Shown one piece after another: positions 23,484 to 35,867 of a DNA stretch of 64,000 nucleotides (its first letter is position 1; every line of letters starts with the position of its first letter). This DNA is from Polytrichum commune (lineage: Eukaryota; Streptophyta; Polytrichopsida; Polytrichales; Polytrichaceae), in assembly GCA_950295325.1 (NCBI GenBank), contig OX485803.1:7066001-7130000 (forward strand). Reading direction: 5' to 3'. The notes under the pieces were generated by a model. It was not told the origin of the DNA, searched no databases, and was given only the letters and a program-made list of their open reading frames with translations. Both the position numbers and the translations under genes were made by a program.

Positions 23484-24078
23484 TAAGTGGTAACCCATTT
23501 CATGTTGCATGATCATTTAAGAATTAACTTGTCAGTGACATTTTTAGATGTCACTTTTGTTGACAATGGACCCATGCATTTATAGTGCATTGATAGCATT
23601 AACTATTGTATAGAACTATTACACAAGGTGGCCTTCTGTCTCCCAAAAAAGAAACAAAAAAAAACTACTACACGAGGTTCGCCAACTTGACGTCACTGTA
23701 CAAGCTTAAATAGTTTAGAACCTTAAATAGCTTAGAATTCATTGTTACTTTACAATTTTCTACTAAGAGAATGCAATTAGCATCAATATGTCTGCTGTTA
23801 AATGGTAAAGTTGCCAAGTTAAGCAGTACTACCGAGCATTTTTCATTGCATTGCGCCATGTTTCATGACTTGATATATGCTTTTACTACAATTCTTCGAA
23901 ATTCGAGAATTCTATTCATTTCTGCTGCCATTCTGCATCACCTGAAAGTGTTCTCCCCAAAGGACTTTCTTTTCTCTCAAAGCAAGGGAGTCACAGAAGA
24001 CGGCATCAAACTTGCACTGCCGCTGTCAAGCTCCAATTGAATGTTCACGTTGAATGTTTCGTATATCACGCCAATGCC
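23484..24078. other. Upstream region of the three-exon gene
   Basis: This is the 5' flank of the gene starting at 24079. No clear TATA box was chosen. The reading frame of exon 1 is open for 14 codons upstream of the first ATG but has no earlier ATG. Confidence 0.35.
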
Positions 24079-26067
24079 ATGGTCATGGTGACCTTGAAAT
24101 TAGCCATGAGGTCTGTAACATTTAGTCGGCAGGTGTTTGTGTTGCTGAATCTGGTACTTGTAATTTTTAGCGCGGAAATTGCTACCCAAGATTTGACGAT
24201 CAGTGTTACAACACTCGCGGCAAGGCCAGATGACACTTCACTCGATTCCTTCATTGTTGATGGCAGTCGGATGGCTAGCTTCTTGTTGGGTTCAAGTAAG
24301 CCCTCTTTGATGTGGGCTACAGTATCATTTTTTGATGCAAATGCTGTCTGCGAGCAGTTTCATATGAAGAATTTGACAGGCAGCTTCAGCTTCAACATCA
24401 ACGTAAATTATGGGCGCAAGGTTACCACGAAATCCGGTATGACACTCGGCCAGGTATGCCCGTCCTCAAGGACTAGGTTTTCAGAAATATTTCATTAAAA
24501 AACACTTGTACATATTTGCCTTGCAATGTTGTGATCAAATATATACAAATAAATAAACTATATGTACATGTCAACCATCATCTCAAACTGCAAGTGACTA
24601 ATGTTGATTGTTGAGTCAGTGTTGATGTATACCCGAATTCGGGGTTTAGTACCTTCATTTCAGTAGTAGCTCGTTACTTGACATTTAGCTAACCATTCAA
24701 CATCGATTCAACTCATAAGGAACGTAGACCTATAACCAACACACTATACCGCCATTATACTTTGGGGCCTTCAAAAGTTTGGCAGTGGTGCACAATTGTT
24801 GGCTTTAGCTTATGCATTGGTTTTAGTTTATGTGTTGGTTTTTGGTGGGCATTGATCCACTATTGTAGTTTGATCAAGTGATTGAATCAATGTGAAATTA
24901 GTGTCGATGATATACAAACTGTTTAGGTTTGTGATGATGGACTAGTCATCAAGACTAAAAAATATGGCAGCACTCAATTTGCATCTTGACTTAACAGTAT
25001 TCCAAAGTTGAAATAGTTGTTGTGAATCGCCGTTGAAAGCCACTCCTTTCCATTAATTGATCAAACTGGTGGTGAGATTGGATAAGTAACTTGCTGTAGC
25101 TTGTTATAACACTAGTAGAAAACTATACCAAAAAGAACCGCAGTCGAAGTCCGGTGCAGTTCTTTTGACCAGCCTGATCTGCAGTCACTTAACGACTGTA
25201 GAATCGTTTTCTTTGGTTTAGCGATGAAAATGTTAGAAATTGGGGGCGTGTAATATACCGCTGGAAAGGTCTTGAAAAATACCTTTCCAACGGTATATTA
25301 CACGCCCCAAAATTTTGAAAGTTGCAGTCGCAAAACGCAAAAAGATCTCTGTAGTCGTTTAACAACTGCAGCCGATTTCGATTGCGGTTTTTTTAAGGTA
25401 TAGTTTTCTGCTAGTGTAATCTGATGCCTAATTCCTCCCTCTTGCAGATTAAAAACAGAGGAGGTTGCTCAGCTGCAAGTGATGCTTTAGGAATACATGC
25501 TGTAATGCTTGATCAAAATGGTGACCAAAGTGCAGTAAGTATTTGCCTCAAATAGTTGAGATTGATTGTTCATGAGGTGTTTATATATGCCATCATGAAT
25601 GTAAGCTTGCAAAGCTTTGCATTTTCAATACCTAATGTAAGCTTAATATCTTCAAATTCTTCCAAGGACGACTTGTAATCCAGAGGCGAGTTGTCATGTG
25701 CACACAGGAAACGATATGAGAAACATCCAGGCTGTGAGCTGATCACATTCCAACTTTAGTGTTTGATGAAATTATGTCATGTACTGATTACTGCAGTTGT
25801 TGAGAATTGTTCCATTTGTGAGCATTGAACTTGGCTGATGGGTTTGTATCGCAGCTAGTGTGCCCTACAACTGCGAATTCGACTGGCTGTGCCATATTCA
25901 TGAAGAATGACCTGAGGGATTACAAGGGCAGGCGAGAGTTGGTTCATTTGGGAAGTTGTGATTGGGCACATGCAGGCGAATTTAGCTGCTTCCCGGGCTG
26001 GCTGTTTGCAATTCTTGTGATCGGCTGCATACTGGCGGAGGCTTATACCAGGTTGGTGATCCCTTGA
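24079..26067 (+). CDS. Three-exon gene for a small secreted/membrane protein, family unknown
   Basis: Exons at 24079-24453, 25448-25534 and 25855-26067 join in frame. All junctions are GT-AG (donors GTATGC and GTAAGT; acceptors TTGCAG and TCGCAG) and all are phase 0. The product is about 224 residues from the first ATG; an ATG at 24106 would give a more typical signal peptide (hydrophobic run VFVLLNLVLVIFSAEIA). The middle part is rich in Ser and Thr, with about six Cys in CEQF, GGCSAA, LVCPT, TGCAIF, SCDW and FSCFPG, and N-glycosylation sequons (NLT, NST). A hydrophobic segment WLFAILVIGCILAEAY lies near the C-terminus. This suggests an extracellular domain held in the membrane by a C-terminal helix or a GPI-type signal. 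I do not recognise the family. Intron 1 contains a 307-bp MITE. There are no stops or frameshifts, which is unusual in this window. Confidence 0.6.
25110..25416. mobile_element. CACTA-type MITE in intron 1 (307 bp)
   Basis: The left end CACTAGTAGAAAACTATACC and the right end, inverse of CACTAGCAGAAAACTATACC, differ at one of 20 bases. TAA flanks both sides (25107-25109 and 25417-25419). CACTA ends plus a 3-bp duplication fit En/Spm-type elements. A second, inner stem (GTAATATACCGCTGGAAAGG against its near-perfect complement) makes the centre a strong hairpin. No coding capacity. Confidence 0.85.
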
Positions 26068-28400
26068 TTGATTTGGTGATCCCTTGATTGATTGATTGAT
26101 TGACTATTATGGTGGCCATCTTTGAGACAAATGAAACACCCCAAGTACCGGGACTGTTTTAAGAAACATTCCCCACTATGTTGAGCCACCCTTGCAAAAT
26201 GAATAGTTTTCAGCTTGACTACCATTCACTTTGCAAGGGTGAAGAGATAAGTGGGCTTCTATCACTGAAATACAACATTATGGACATTATGAACACTAAT
26301 GGGTACCTAGAAGTTGACAATGAACATCACATGCGTGGACCCTTATTGTGTAAGGGCAGTGCGTAATGCCTATTATGGACATTTTAAACATTGCAATATT
26401 TGTAGAACTTATCATTAAAAGTGATGCTCAAAAAAAAATGGTTAGAACTAGTTTTGGATGTAGATTTCACGACCTTAATATTGTAGAGTTGGAATTGTAT
26501 TCATATTAATTGAATTCATTATCCACTTGAGGGCATCATCACAAAAATTTGTAGAAATCCATCAATTTATTGTAATTTTATCATATTTTAAACAAATCCT
26601 AGACAGTTGCTTGTTCAATATCACCTACTTGTACACCACTTGCACCGTCTTTTAAAATATTAAGAGTTTTCTTGGAATTTTCTTGGTCATCATAAATTGC
26701 TTGGCTTTGTAGATCATTTTTTTAATTTTATATATTTTTGATTATATATTCAAAGTTTGTATAGTTTTGAATCACTTTCACTTCACACTAGGTAGGGATT
26801 AGGAGTTGTCCACTTTACTTTGCTTGCAACCATTTATTTAGAATGATTTTTTGAATGACCAAAATATCATGAATTTTCTAAGTGAATATTCTCTTCAACC
26901 TATACTTGTGATATAGGCAACCTTGTTTCCAATCACCATGAGTTACAATACTAAGAAAGCTTGGTTCCCATAATTGATAATTGTGGCACCTAAAGATGCT
27001 TGTATTCTAAATCTAATTGTCAACTTAGCCATTGACATTTGGATAACTTGGATGTGGATCATGACATGTACACATTGATCAAAGATTGATATTGTGTTGC
27101 ACGAAAATAGCTTGGCCTAAGATGCAAAAATGGGGTGGTGGTCTGGAATGGGTCAGCTACCTTGGCAAATTTTGACATCCATAATTCTTCGGTGCTTGTA
27201 CAAACTTATACGTAGGCCATGTCACGGTAGCTTGTGAATTTTGCATGTGTCAAATGTTTAGAGATTATAATATGAGGTGTCGTGATGGAATTGAATAGTG
27301 TGTCAAGTAAACAAAGAATAAATCCTTGTGGTGACATATGCACACGAGTAGTGCACCCAAAGTCACAACCCAAAATCATGTGAGTGCATTAAGTTAACCC
27401 TCCAACTGATTAACCCTCCAAATCATGTGAGTCCATTAAGTTAACCCTATTAGTGCGGGTGGGAAATTAGCATGGAAATAATTAACATGGGTCCAAGATC
27501 CCTAAGTCTTTCCCTAAGCCTTCATGAAGATTTCCGACCAACACGTTGAGTATTAATTATAGGACAAAAGTAGCATAAAATAGAATAATTACCCACATTG
27601 ATTTCAAGAATAACAATCAAAATTATGGCTTGCCCTAATTTTCCACTAGAAATTTAGCATGGGTTGAAAATTATTGTGGCCCACAGTAATTTTCATTATG
27701 AGAATTAGCATGAGCTCTAGAAACTTGGCGTGTAGACTCTTCATTAAAAACATAAATGACATTTGTGGGTTCCTATGAAATAAGACCTCCTACATACAAG
27801 AAGTTTGTAGAGAAAAATAATTATACATACAAACTATCCACTAGAAAATGTGCTCATGTATCTATACTAAGATTTTCAATTGAATGTGACAAATGCCTCC
27901 ACTACATACACAAAATAAAACCCATGGATTAAATAGGCTTTCAATACATGTGAAATCCACTTTCACTTTCCAATGAGAAAGTTAGTAAACATTTTCTCAT
28001 CCATGATATATAACTCAACATTTGCATCAAACAAACAAAGACAAAAGCACAATAACACAACTATACTCCGGAGAGCAAAACTCAAGGGAGCCCATGAGTG
28101 CTCCAAGTGCCTCCAGCATATAAAAACCCAGAATCCAAATGCAAATCATAATAAGAATGGACATGGTAGTCATTGAGGACTATTACCATATGACAACAAT
28201 GAATGAAAACACATAGTGGGTGAATGAACACATCTATTGCCACATCTATTGTTATCTAAACCTTAGAACCCTTTTCGTACATCTACCTTTTCTTCAAGAT
28301 TCTTAATAGCCTTTTTATATATATGTACACACGAAGAAAAAAATCCCTCTCCCTTTATGTATATTATGTACACTAATGCCTCAAATAATACCCCTTCTGA
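26068..28400. other. Intergenic sequence, no gene recognised
   Basis: It begins with a (TGAT)n-like stretch near 26080-26102. Short frames (26178-26366, 27973-28176) show no motif. The rest is AT-rich and looks like old repeat or intergenic DNA. Confidence 0.5.
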
Positions 28401-28875
28401 GGGCCAGTTTATCCATGGACCATGCAGTCAGACCATGGAAGGTGGCTTTTCCCCATGATCTGACTTCATGGTCCAACTTCCATGGGTTGATTCCTTATAA
28501 AATCAATTTACAAAACCTTTGGGCCCCTCACTAGGTGTAAACCAAATGTGGACCAAGAGAAATGACCATGCACCTAAAAACGAATGTGCTAATTTTTAAA
28601 AAATATGCCCAAAAAGGCAATTTTGAGAAAAATAAAAATCAAGTTTGACCATTCTGTTGTCTTCTCATGTCTTCATCTTCTCTTCCCCCAAAAAAAATTT
28701 ATTGTAACATCTTTCTGTCATGGGCTCTTGCATTTTTTCTACTAGAGCACCTCTTTTGCCCTCCCATCACAAAACCCGTTGGACCATGTTAGTGGATAAT
28801 GGACAAGTTCAACAACCAATCACATATTTTACATGGCCTTGGGATGACTTCATGGTCCATGATGTAAACAACCCC
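28401..28875. mobile_element. PIF/Harbinger-type MITE, second copy (475 bp)
   Basis: The left end GGGCCAGTTTATCCATGGAC and right end, inverse of GGGGTTGTTTACATCATGG, match the family at 22378. The inner phrases GGGCCCCTCACTAGGTGTAA and CCCAAAAAGGCAATTTTGA also occur there. The flanking triplets (TGA and TTA) do not match exactly, so the ends are slightly eroded. Confidence 0.7.
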
Positions 28876-31800
28876 TTATACTCACGTTAGTTTGTACGTG
28901 GTATGAAGAGTCCACTTGCCACATCTAGAAATTGTTGCGGTCCACAATAATAAGACTATAGGATACCTTCAATCAAACTAGATAACAAAACTTACAATTT
29001 TGCTTATTCATCCATACATAGCAACCACAAATTTCAAAAGCAAAGTAAGTAAAAATAATTGTATTTTTTTTGTTGTGATAGTAATAATTTAAATAGTGTG
29101 GAACGTCAATATATTTGTGTGGGGCAACCTAATTGCGCATACCTAATTCATCAACCTAATTGTAGTTGATGAATACAACATGAAACAAACTTCTTGTAAT
29201 TTTTTTAAATTAAAATTTTATCACATGAATTTTTTTTGTTCAAAATTTCATAAATATAACGTAAATATTTAATAACTCCTTCTCTTGACTATTCCCCCAA
29301 ATGAGAGATGTGTGTAAATATGTACCATTATGTACACAATATCAGGTCGATGGTCACATTTTCATCCAAGAGGAATGTCATCTTTTGATGGCATTATTTT
29401 TCCCATCTCTCTTTCTGAAGCCATTTTCCCATATTTTGCTTCACCATGGCAAGGCTTCAAGAAGTGCAACACGAGCATCCAATTTTATTGCATATTACCT
29501 GTACTGCTCTCCCTCTTTAGTATGACACGTTTGGGAAACACACAAAAAGTTGTCTTATCGAGGTGTCGTCTTCTCATTAATATGACAAATGGCGTATAGT
29601 TGTCATATTATGGAGGGAATACGAAAACATAAGTATTATGAGCTTTAAAATATATCAATGACTTTTACCAATATAGATGGTATGAAACAATAACTTATTA
29701 CTTCAAACAAATACAATTATTCTCAAGAACTCTTGAAATAAGAGCCCAAAGATCCATGGTGTTGCCTACCCAAGTTAGCAACTGTCATCTTATCTAAATT
29801 CCCTACTAACTTTTGAAAACTAATAATTTTATTAACACTAAAATATAAAGAGTTCTCTAATAAGAAACTACACAACAATGATGCATGACGTTTTGCATTA
29901 CTAAGCTTTACTGTAGGTGGAGCAACATCATCCACATTTACTAGATCTAAATGAACATTGAGATAAGATGAAATTGGAGATTGCAAGAATGCAGGAGAGT
30001 GCACAAGATACTACTGAGTACAAGGCAACATATCGGGCAGGAGGCCACTCTAACCCTAACCATGCATGTCCACTCTACACTAGTAACCCTAATTATCATT
30101 AAGTTCCCGATCATGAGTGAAAATGGATGTAGTTCCCAAGTAGTTCCCAAGTGAAAATGGATGTATTTTAGATGTACATAACATAGATGAAAGGAATTTT
30201 AGCATTAATTACCTCTTTAGTATGACAAAACAAAGATTCTAAATGTCACATTATCGAATGTCATAGTCGTATAAAAGAGGGCGTTTTGGACTAAAAAGTT
30301 TGGTCTCGCAAAAATGTGTCGTAATATCGAGGGTGTCGTATACTACGAGTGTCATATTAATGAGGTTAGACTGTAGATTGAAATATGCTTGACTATGAGC
30401 ATATTCAAACAAAGAACACTTTTAATATTTATGTATGAGTAGCCAGCTCTGTTGAATATCCAAGGGGGTGGTTTCATTGTTGTTGCATGTGCAACATGTG
30501 CATTGCATGTGCATATATATATATATATATATATATTGAGTGCAATTTCTTTACAAATGTAGTCATCAACTAATTTAAGTCTAAATGCATAGGGGATTTT
30601 GCTATTAAAACATAGTCATGTGATTCTAATTGCCTATATCAAGTGCACACTCCCCCTGTGGTGATTTTGCACTAGTACCAATAAATAATTAAGCTTGTAC
30701 ATAACAAAACATCAAAGGATGCCCAACACAAACATTAACTAGATGCATGTGAATATCTCTACTTTAAACATTTCGATTAACACCAATTGTCTTGCATTTA
30801 CTAGGGGGGGTTCTATCATATGAGTAGTGAGTAGTGAGCAGTTAGAGACGGAAAGTCTTTGGAATCACACCCACTAGTGTCTTATACCCATGATATTTTT
30901 TCACAAATAATAACAACTATGTTTTATAAGAATACGAGTACAAATGAATTTTTAAATAGTTGTTAGATTCAACATTCAGTTCTTTAAAGAATTACAAGCT
31001 CATTCCAAGTGTTGAGCATAATTTAATTATTTTTAGAACTCACGTGGGTTTGAGAAATGAATTGATGGTGACAATCTATAAGATATAATGTAAGTTTTTG
31101 GGCATAGGTGGAAGTAAAAGAGAAATGTCTCACATAAATCAATTTCCACTGATAGTGACAAACTTAAAAGGAAGCTCAAGATCCAAACATTGATACACAA
31201 TTTGAAGTTATTATCACTTTGATTGTAGTGAAATTATCATAATCAAGTTGTTTGAACACATGGAGAAGATGGGTATAGGGCAAAAGATGTCAATTGCGCA
31301 CACAACACAATGACCATGTTGTTATTAATGAAAATGAAAATTCATAACCAAACAACACACCCTCACACCTCCGTAGCCATAAACTAGTCACAAACTAATT
31401 TAGCCTAATCATGAAGATTAATGCACTCATCTGCCTGATCATAGATGTGTGGATGGCAATCAATTTGTTTATAACTATGGCGAGACATCGGTGTCACTGA
31501 CCGTGCCATGATCCACATGAGACCCTTTGCATATGGAGGGTAAACCATAAAACTTTGACGATAAATCACACCATTTTTTTTTATTTTTTTTTAAAGTTTT
31601 CGTAGAATGAACTGTAAATATTGGACTTCAAGTGGGCACATCTTGATGCCTCAATTTGGATCTATAATTATTAATATGCTTTCCCTCTACCACCTTTCTA
31701 AGGCACTTTGTCATTACAAGCTGCATGGTTGCCGATGTGAGAGTAAAGTAAACTTCCAAGACCTCCACATTCACCTCAGACTTTGCGTTTTTCATTATGA

Positions 31801-34179
31801 AAACAGTCTCCGATTTGGGTTTTGAACAGAGAAACTTCATGATATAAAACCTCAAATCTATGCAAAAGATCCTATTGTTGAAGGTGGTTGCCTGAAAATG
31901 ATTTGCCATTGCAATACACTAAAGAGGGAGAACTTAAAGTAGCAAAGGGATTAAGGTTTGGAAGTAGGTATCAAATATGTGTTAAGAGGACAACACAATG
32001 ATAACTCGTTGAAACCCCACCAATTGTTTTCCAACACAAATCATAGAAGGCCACAAATGTCCTTATATAGTCTCCAATATCTTTTTACAGTATAAACAAA
32101 TTCAAGGGGTTGTCATCGGTGAGATATGCAAAAGTAAATTCAAACATAACCTCAATATTCTTTTGTTTGTGGTTGTTCCAAGGAGGGAGGGTATATGGAG
32201 GTGATGAAACGTTAGGCTCATAAAGAACTTCTAGCAAATATGCACCAATAATATCAGAACCTCCAAAGGTACAAGACTCCAAAGAAATCCAATTTCATAT
32301 ATTGCCTAAAGTATGAGGGCATGTTGTCTTGATGCCATAAGTTAAAAATGAAAGATTATGGTAATTTTCAATATTTATCATATTTTAATACAATTTGTTC
32401 AAGTGGTCTCCAAATAATCAAATAAAAGTCACAACAAAGCAACCTTGGGCATTTTATGATTATCCCAAAAATGAGAATATTATGTCTTGATATCGAGACT
32501 ATAAAGCCTACACTTTTGGGCATTCTAAATATCATTCGCAAAGTTATGTTATGTTTTGGATTTTGATTTTTGATTTTTAATCAAGATGTTTCCAAATGAC
32601 CCAAATAATGGACCACCAATGACCCCAACAACAACTCCTAAGGCTATAGGAAAGCACGTAAAATTTGAGATTATGGTGATGCGGTGCCCAAACACGTTTT
32701 ATTTTGAGTTTGTTGGTTTCATTTTTTCTTTTCTTTTTATTTATTTTCCACATCCCATGATGGTTGGTTTGGTGTGGCAAGGGGAGCCATGAACCTTACC
32801 CCGTCATTTGATGGTTTATGATGGAGGAGCCATCACCCTACCCACACCATTTGAGTCATGAATGCACACTCCAAGCACACATATGAGGGCTTCTCTAAAT
32901 ATGCATTATGTGCTTACACCTGTGTCCAAGCTCAAGAATCATTTGAGCAATACATTATGCCTCTAAAAGACAATGGATGCTCTTGTGTCTCTTATTATTT
33001 ACTTAATGTGAATTCAACCTCTAGATAAGACAATGTGTGTTGAGCAAGAAATGTACTCTACAGATGGAGAGGTGTTTGGAATAATTTTGGTGCAGATGAA
33101 TAATAGCGAGGTTGGTTTTATTTGGAATTTGGATCCTCCTTCAGTTAGAGTTATAGGTCTTTCCAATGCCTACATGCAAGCTTCTAGTAGCATTTTAACA
33201 ATTGAGTTTGGCATGTTCATTGTTCAAATTCCAAATGTCACCACTATTAATTTGGAGCCTATTGTAGTTGTCTTTATTGGCTCTGTCTGTAGGACAAAGG
33301 CTATGCATCAACTTCGTTTCAAGAGCAAATTTCCTAACCACTTTGCGTTCACACTTGGACGTTACTTGTTCTTGTTATTTTTGGTCCACTTTATTTAATG
33401 TGGATGTTAACTATAATTATATATGTATATGTGTGTGTATATATATGTATATATAGAACTATAATTTCTTCCTAAAATGCATTAAAAGAAATCTAATTAA
33501 CTATAGTTATTTCGGCAGTTCTTGATTATTTATCCTAAAAATTTCGGGTGATATCAAAATCCTTGACCTACATTTGAGAAGAAGGTGCACAAAATCCAAG
33601 AAAGGTTTGGTATAGTAAATAGCCATAGATTGGCATGAGCAAAGTGGACAACTATAATTGTAGTCTTTCATAGTAAAGGACAGAGCCTCACGGTTCTACC
33701 GTTTTCTTGTTTATTATTATCTTATGTGAGACATGACCAAAGACATTCATAAATGCCAACATTCAACCTTGCATAATAATTTTAAAAAATGGCTTCGACA
33801 ATCCGAGACTTAAATGACTTGTCTTTACGAAGGCACAATGGATGATTTGATCCAAGCCTTCATGCAACTTATGAATTATAAGTCATGATTAAAAGGTGGA
33901 TCCACAAGTAATTGCTATGTTTCAACATCATTAAAGGCTAAGGTTATTTCCAAATGTAGAGATCTAATGCCAATGGCAGTGGTCATGTAGTCTTATCCAA
34001 GGGTAGAAGATCTTAACACCAAGGATTGTGCGTTGGAAGGCACAAAGTTGTTTGGTTCCAACAAATGAAAACTCCACTTCCCACCTGGTGCCGAATGCGA
34101 CTCACATCAACCCAACAAAGTGAATTACTTCATTCTTTGCCCAAACACTAGGGGGGAAAACAAAAACAAAACATAGAGG
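28876..34179. other. Long AT-rich region without a recognisable gene
   Basis: Frames at 29723-30004, 31607-31909, 32085-32282 and 33033-33398 are open, but I recognise no domain. The 33033-33398 frame (121 codons from ATG, phrase VGFIWNLDPPSVRVIGL) is the longest and might be a fragment of something. Simple repeats: (AT)n at 30513-30535 and TATATG-type at 33418-33455. A MITE-like piece is listed at 30205-30375. Confidence 0.45.
30205..30375. mobile_element. Degenerate mariner/pogo-like MITE piece
   Basis: The right end, read on the minus strand, is CAGTCTAACCTCATTAATATG, preceded by TA. This resembles the CAG-AACCTC starts of Emigrant-type MITEs. Phrases such as ATTATCGAATGTCATA and TAATATCGAGGGTGTCG recur within it, and similar phrases occur at 29520-29610 (TTATCGAGGTGTCG). 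The left end is not resolved. Confidence 0.4.
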
Positions 34180-35121
34180 AGTCCTTGAACTATGCAGGGC
34201 ATGGTGTGGCACATACCACATCAGTGTTGGAGACTGATGGCCCTAATTTCTACTGGCACATTGTAGGGTTGCCACCGAGCTCTACCAAAAGATGTTGGGC
34301 AATGCAAGCCATTACAGGGACTTGTGCAATGCCAAAGTGGGAACTTACAAATATAACACCTTTACTCCAATGTACAAAGAGATGAAGAAGTTCCCTTCCA
34401 CCAACAATGTGGAACATGGATTTTGGTTTTGCCATGATGACATCAAGGATTGTGTGAGTGGCAACAAAAATAAATATGTTATAGATTGGCCTATAGTACC
34501 CAATATGTGGCTGGTAAAGATAGGAATCAATATCTCAAGGGAGAAGGCATTGGCGCTAGAGTATGCCATATTACAATTGCAGCAAAGGGAGACAATTTTG
34601 CCTTGTTGTAGGCTCTCAACAATTGGGAGACTCCTCATACCTTCATTCATATATGTGTGCCACTAAACCCTGACACCTATTCAACTTCCAGATTTTCAAA
34701 GACAAGGCATCATTATCCAACAACATGAACAACAAATCACATAAACAAATGGGAGAGTGACGGATTTATGGACATATACTATGTTGTTGGAGTCACTGTC
34801 ATTTTGTATCCAAGATTTGGAGTGTTCATCAACATCGTGTCCAAGAATGATAAATCTTAATGTCTCACAATTGATGACATCCCATAATACATATGCATGG
34901 ACTTTATCAAATTTTCTTCCAGGGCTTTGGGAAAGAAAGGAACTCGGATGTATTGCAAGTACTTGTACTATGAGTTCAAAATTCTATCCGAGATGAATTA
35001 CAATAACAAGTTCATCCACGCTCCAACATATACTTACAACAAGGTCATGCAACCACTTGAGTTGTTGGGTGAAAATACATTAGCAACATACAACTCCTTG
35101 ACAATCATCCCGTGTTACTAG
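34180..35121 (+). pseudogene. Decayed fragment resembling a plant SWIM-type zinc-finger protein
   Basis: Two main frames are offset by frameshifts and stops. The first (34292-34590) includes NVEHGFWFCHDDIKDCVSGN and PNMWLVKIGINISREKALAL. The second (34750-35118) includes DIYYVVGVTVILYPRFGVF, GKKGTRMYCKYLYYEFKI and FIHAPTYTYNKVMQPLELLG. The C-L-T-I-D-D, then Y-C-K-Y-L-Y-Y layout resembles the CxC...CxH pattern of SWIM fingers, with the final His replaced by Tyr. SWIM domains occur in MULE/FAR1-type transposases and in host proteins. I cannot say which this came from. Confidence 0.4.
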
Positions 35122-35752
35122 AAGAAATATGCAAATTTATCATTGTAGTAGATTTGCAAATTTTCCAATAACATAGGACAAATTTTTTTAATGGTACAGA
35201 TTAATTGCCCATGACTCATATATATGCTTGTAGTGATGTTTGTTGACCGTAAGAAACACAAAAACTTTGGGTTGCATGAATCAAGCATCATATAGACTTT
35301 CTGAAAAGAAACCAAGCTGCTGTCTTGTCTTCATAGGGAAAAGTATTTTTGTAAGACCATGCTAGAAAAGAAACACACATGCAAAATATGTGAGGACGTT
35401 AAATGCTTTGGAATACATTGAAGAATATCAGTTTACTCTGGCTAGGACAAATTCTAGCCAATTCCACCACTTTGGCTCCGAAAATCGAAGATATAGAGAG
35501 AATTTTCACCTAGTTATTGCCTTTGCCCTCTCATTATTGATCTCCATCTCAACTCCAATTCTAAGAAATTGAAATGGCAATGATGCAATTGCTAAGTGAA
35601 TGAGATAATTTTTGATCTCATCCAATTGCAAGGATTGATTATGGAGTACTCACAAGAGGGCCACAAACATGATCATCCATAATTTCTAAACCAAACATTT
35701 CAGTTACTAAATCTTCCCATCTGTTGCCCCTGACGCGGTTATCTCCCAACAA
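35122..35752. other. No gene recognised
   Basis: AT-rich sequence with only short frames (35390-35572). Nothing assignable. Confidence 0.5.
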
Positions 35753-35764
35753 CAGTTACTTGAG

Positions 35765-35855
35765 GTTGGGGCGAACCAACCTGTACACTGGTTCCTTGGA
35801 GGCAAGAGTTTAGGCATCCAACAAGAAACGAGTATATGGGTTGGTTCGCCCAAAT
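35765..35855. mobile_element. 91-bp foldback MITE with long target duplication
   Basis: Arms GTTGGGGCGAACCAACC and GGTTGGTTCGCCCAAAT pair with each other, and the symmetry continues inward (TGTACACTGGTTCCTTG against CAAGAAACGAGTATA). The direct repeat CAGTTACTTGAG / CAGTTGCTTGAG (one mismatch in 12) flanks it at 35753-35764 and 35856-35867. That is compatible with a MULE-type duplication. An inverted copy lies at 37891-37977. Confidence 0.65.
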
Positions 35856-35867
35856 CAGTTGCTTGAG

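Noticed and set aside
33033-33398. 121-codon ATG frame as a gene
   Set aside because: No domain, no splice partners and no supporting context. Noted only as a possible fragment.
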